The notes under the pieces: model-generated
Told to the model about the DNA's origin: nothing
The model's input: the letters and a program-made list of their open reading frames with translations, nothing else
The model's database searches: none
Position numbers and translations under genes: made by a program
Origin: Deltaproteobacteria bacterium
GTDB lineage: Bacteria; Desulfobacterota; Desulfuromonadia; Geobacterales; Pseudopelobacteraceae
Reading direction: 5' to 3'
Length of the DNA: 52,772 nt
Assembly (NCBI GenBank): GCA_019162745.1
Contig: JAFLLC010000089.1
Coordinates: 1 to 52,772, forward strand
Shown: one piece after another, positions 52,712 through 52,772 of the stretch
Layout: every line of letters begins with the position of its first letter
Position numbering within the stretch: the stretch's first letter is position 1

Positions 52712-52772
52712 TGTCAGGTTGGGTATTCCGATGAATCCGACCGGTTGAACTGACGTGATGCCGACCGCCGTT
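52712..52772 (+). mobile_element. possible left end of an IS21-like element
   Basis: From TGTCAGG at 52712 the sequence contains two degenerate copies of a motif like CCGATGAATCCGACCGG / GTGATGCCGACCGCCG. Such repeated terminal motifs after a TG end are typical of IS21-family elements. The window ends before any transposase, so this is tentative. Confidence 0.35.

Overview
The window looks like chromosome of a Geobacter-type anaerobe (Geobacterales, Desulfuromonadota). Evidence: multiheme c-type cytochromes, a cytochrome bd-like pair with c-type hemes, the mutL-miaA-hfq order, sigma-54-type (-24/-12) promoters, PilZ/HDOD/hybrid-kinase signalling genes, and both an NADP- and a large NAD-type glutamate dehydrogenase. 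This assignment comes from gene content and recalled family features; no database search was run.

Layout. 1-90: the 3' end of a 5S rRNA gene and its terminator, so an rRNA operon ends here. 0.17-3.4 kb: a visibly AT-richer stretch with a MOCS-like aminotransferase, a possible gene remnant, a seven-helix membrane protein and a small exported protein. 3.5-8.1 kb: a respiratory cluster with a bd-type subunit I carrying three C-terminal c-heme motifs, its membrane partner and an octaheme cytochrome. 8.2-14.1 kb (minus strand): a metal and Fe-S locus with an IscU/NifU-like scaffold, a CGGC protein, a CDF transporter fused to a NifX-like domain, a ZnuABC-type importer and a radical SAM protein. 14.2-17.2 kb (minus): two ferredoxin-containing MinD-type ATPases, two NifX-domain proteins and a glycine-rich small protein. 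This resembles the ORP cluster of Desulfovibrio and has a good sigma-54-type promoter.

17.6-24.4 kb (plus): housekeeping genes prmA, rsmE, a zinc-ribbon protein, mutL, miaA, hfq and a PDZ/radical SAM protein. 24.5-30.4 kb (minus): cheW, a TPR membrane protein, an MltD-like lytic transglycosylase with a probably leaderless promoter, DUF948 and YtxH proteins, meaB and hldD. 30.8-35.0 kb (minus): gdhA with a sigma-54-type promoter, then two unusual crotonases, a lone B12-binding mutase subunit and a cobalamin adenosyltransferase. 35.2-42.9 kb (plus): the large NAD-GDH, then a signalling operon (PilZ, an HD-associated domain, HDOD, hybrid kinase, receiver). 43-50.2 kb (plus): YtxH, larA-like, queF, an EF-P-like protein of the EfpL/YeiP type, tRNA(CAT), a Nif3 protein, a coiled-coil zinc-ribbon protein, rnpB, two small proteins and hemB. 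50.2-52.8 kb: an L,D-transpeptidase, a Phd/PIN toxin-antitoxin pair, a decayed stretch, and what looks like the end of an IS21-like element at the window edge.

The signals most worth following up are: the three NifX-like domains with paired Fe-S MinD ATPases and metal transporters on one strand (8-17 kb); the tri-heme bd enzyme beside an octaheme cytochrome; two sigma-54 promoters read directly from sequence; and the octamer TTGTGCAA, seen six times in intergenic DNA, including beside both sigma-54 promoters.
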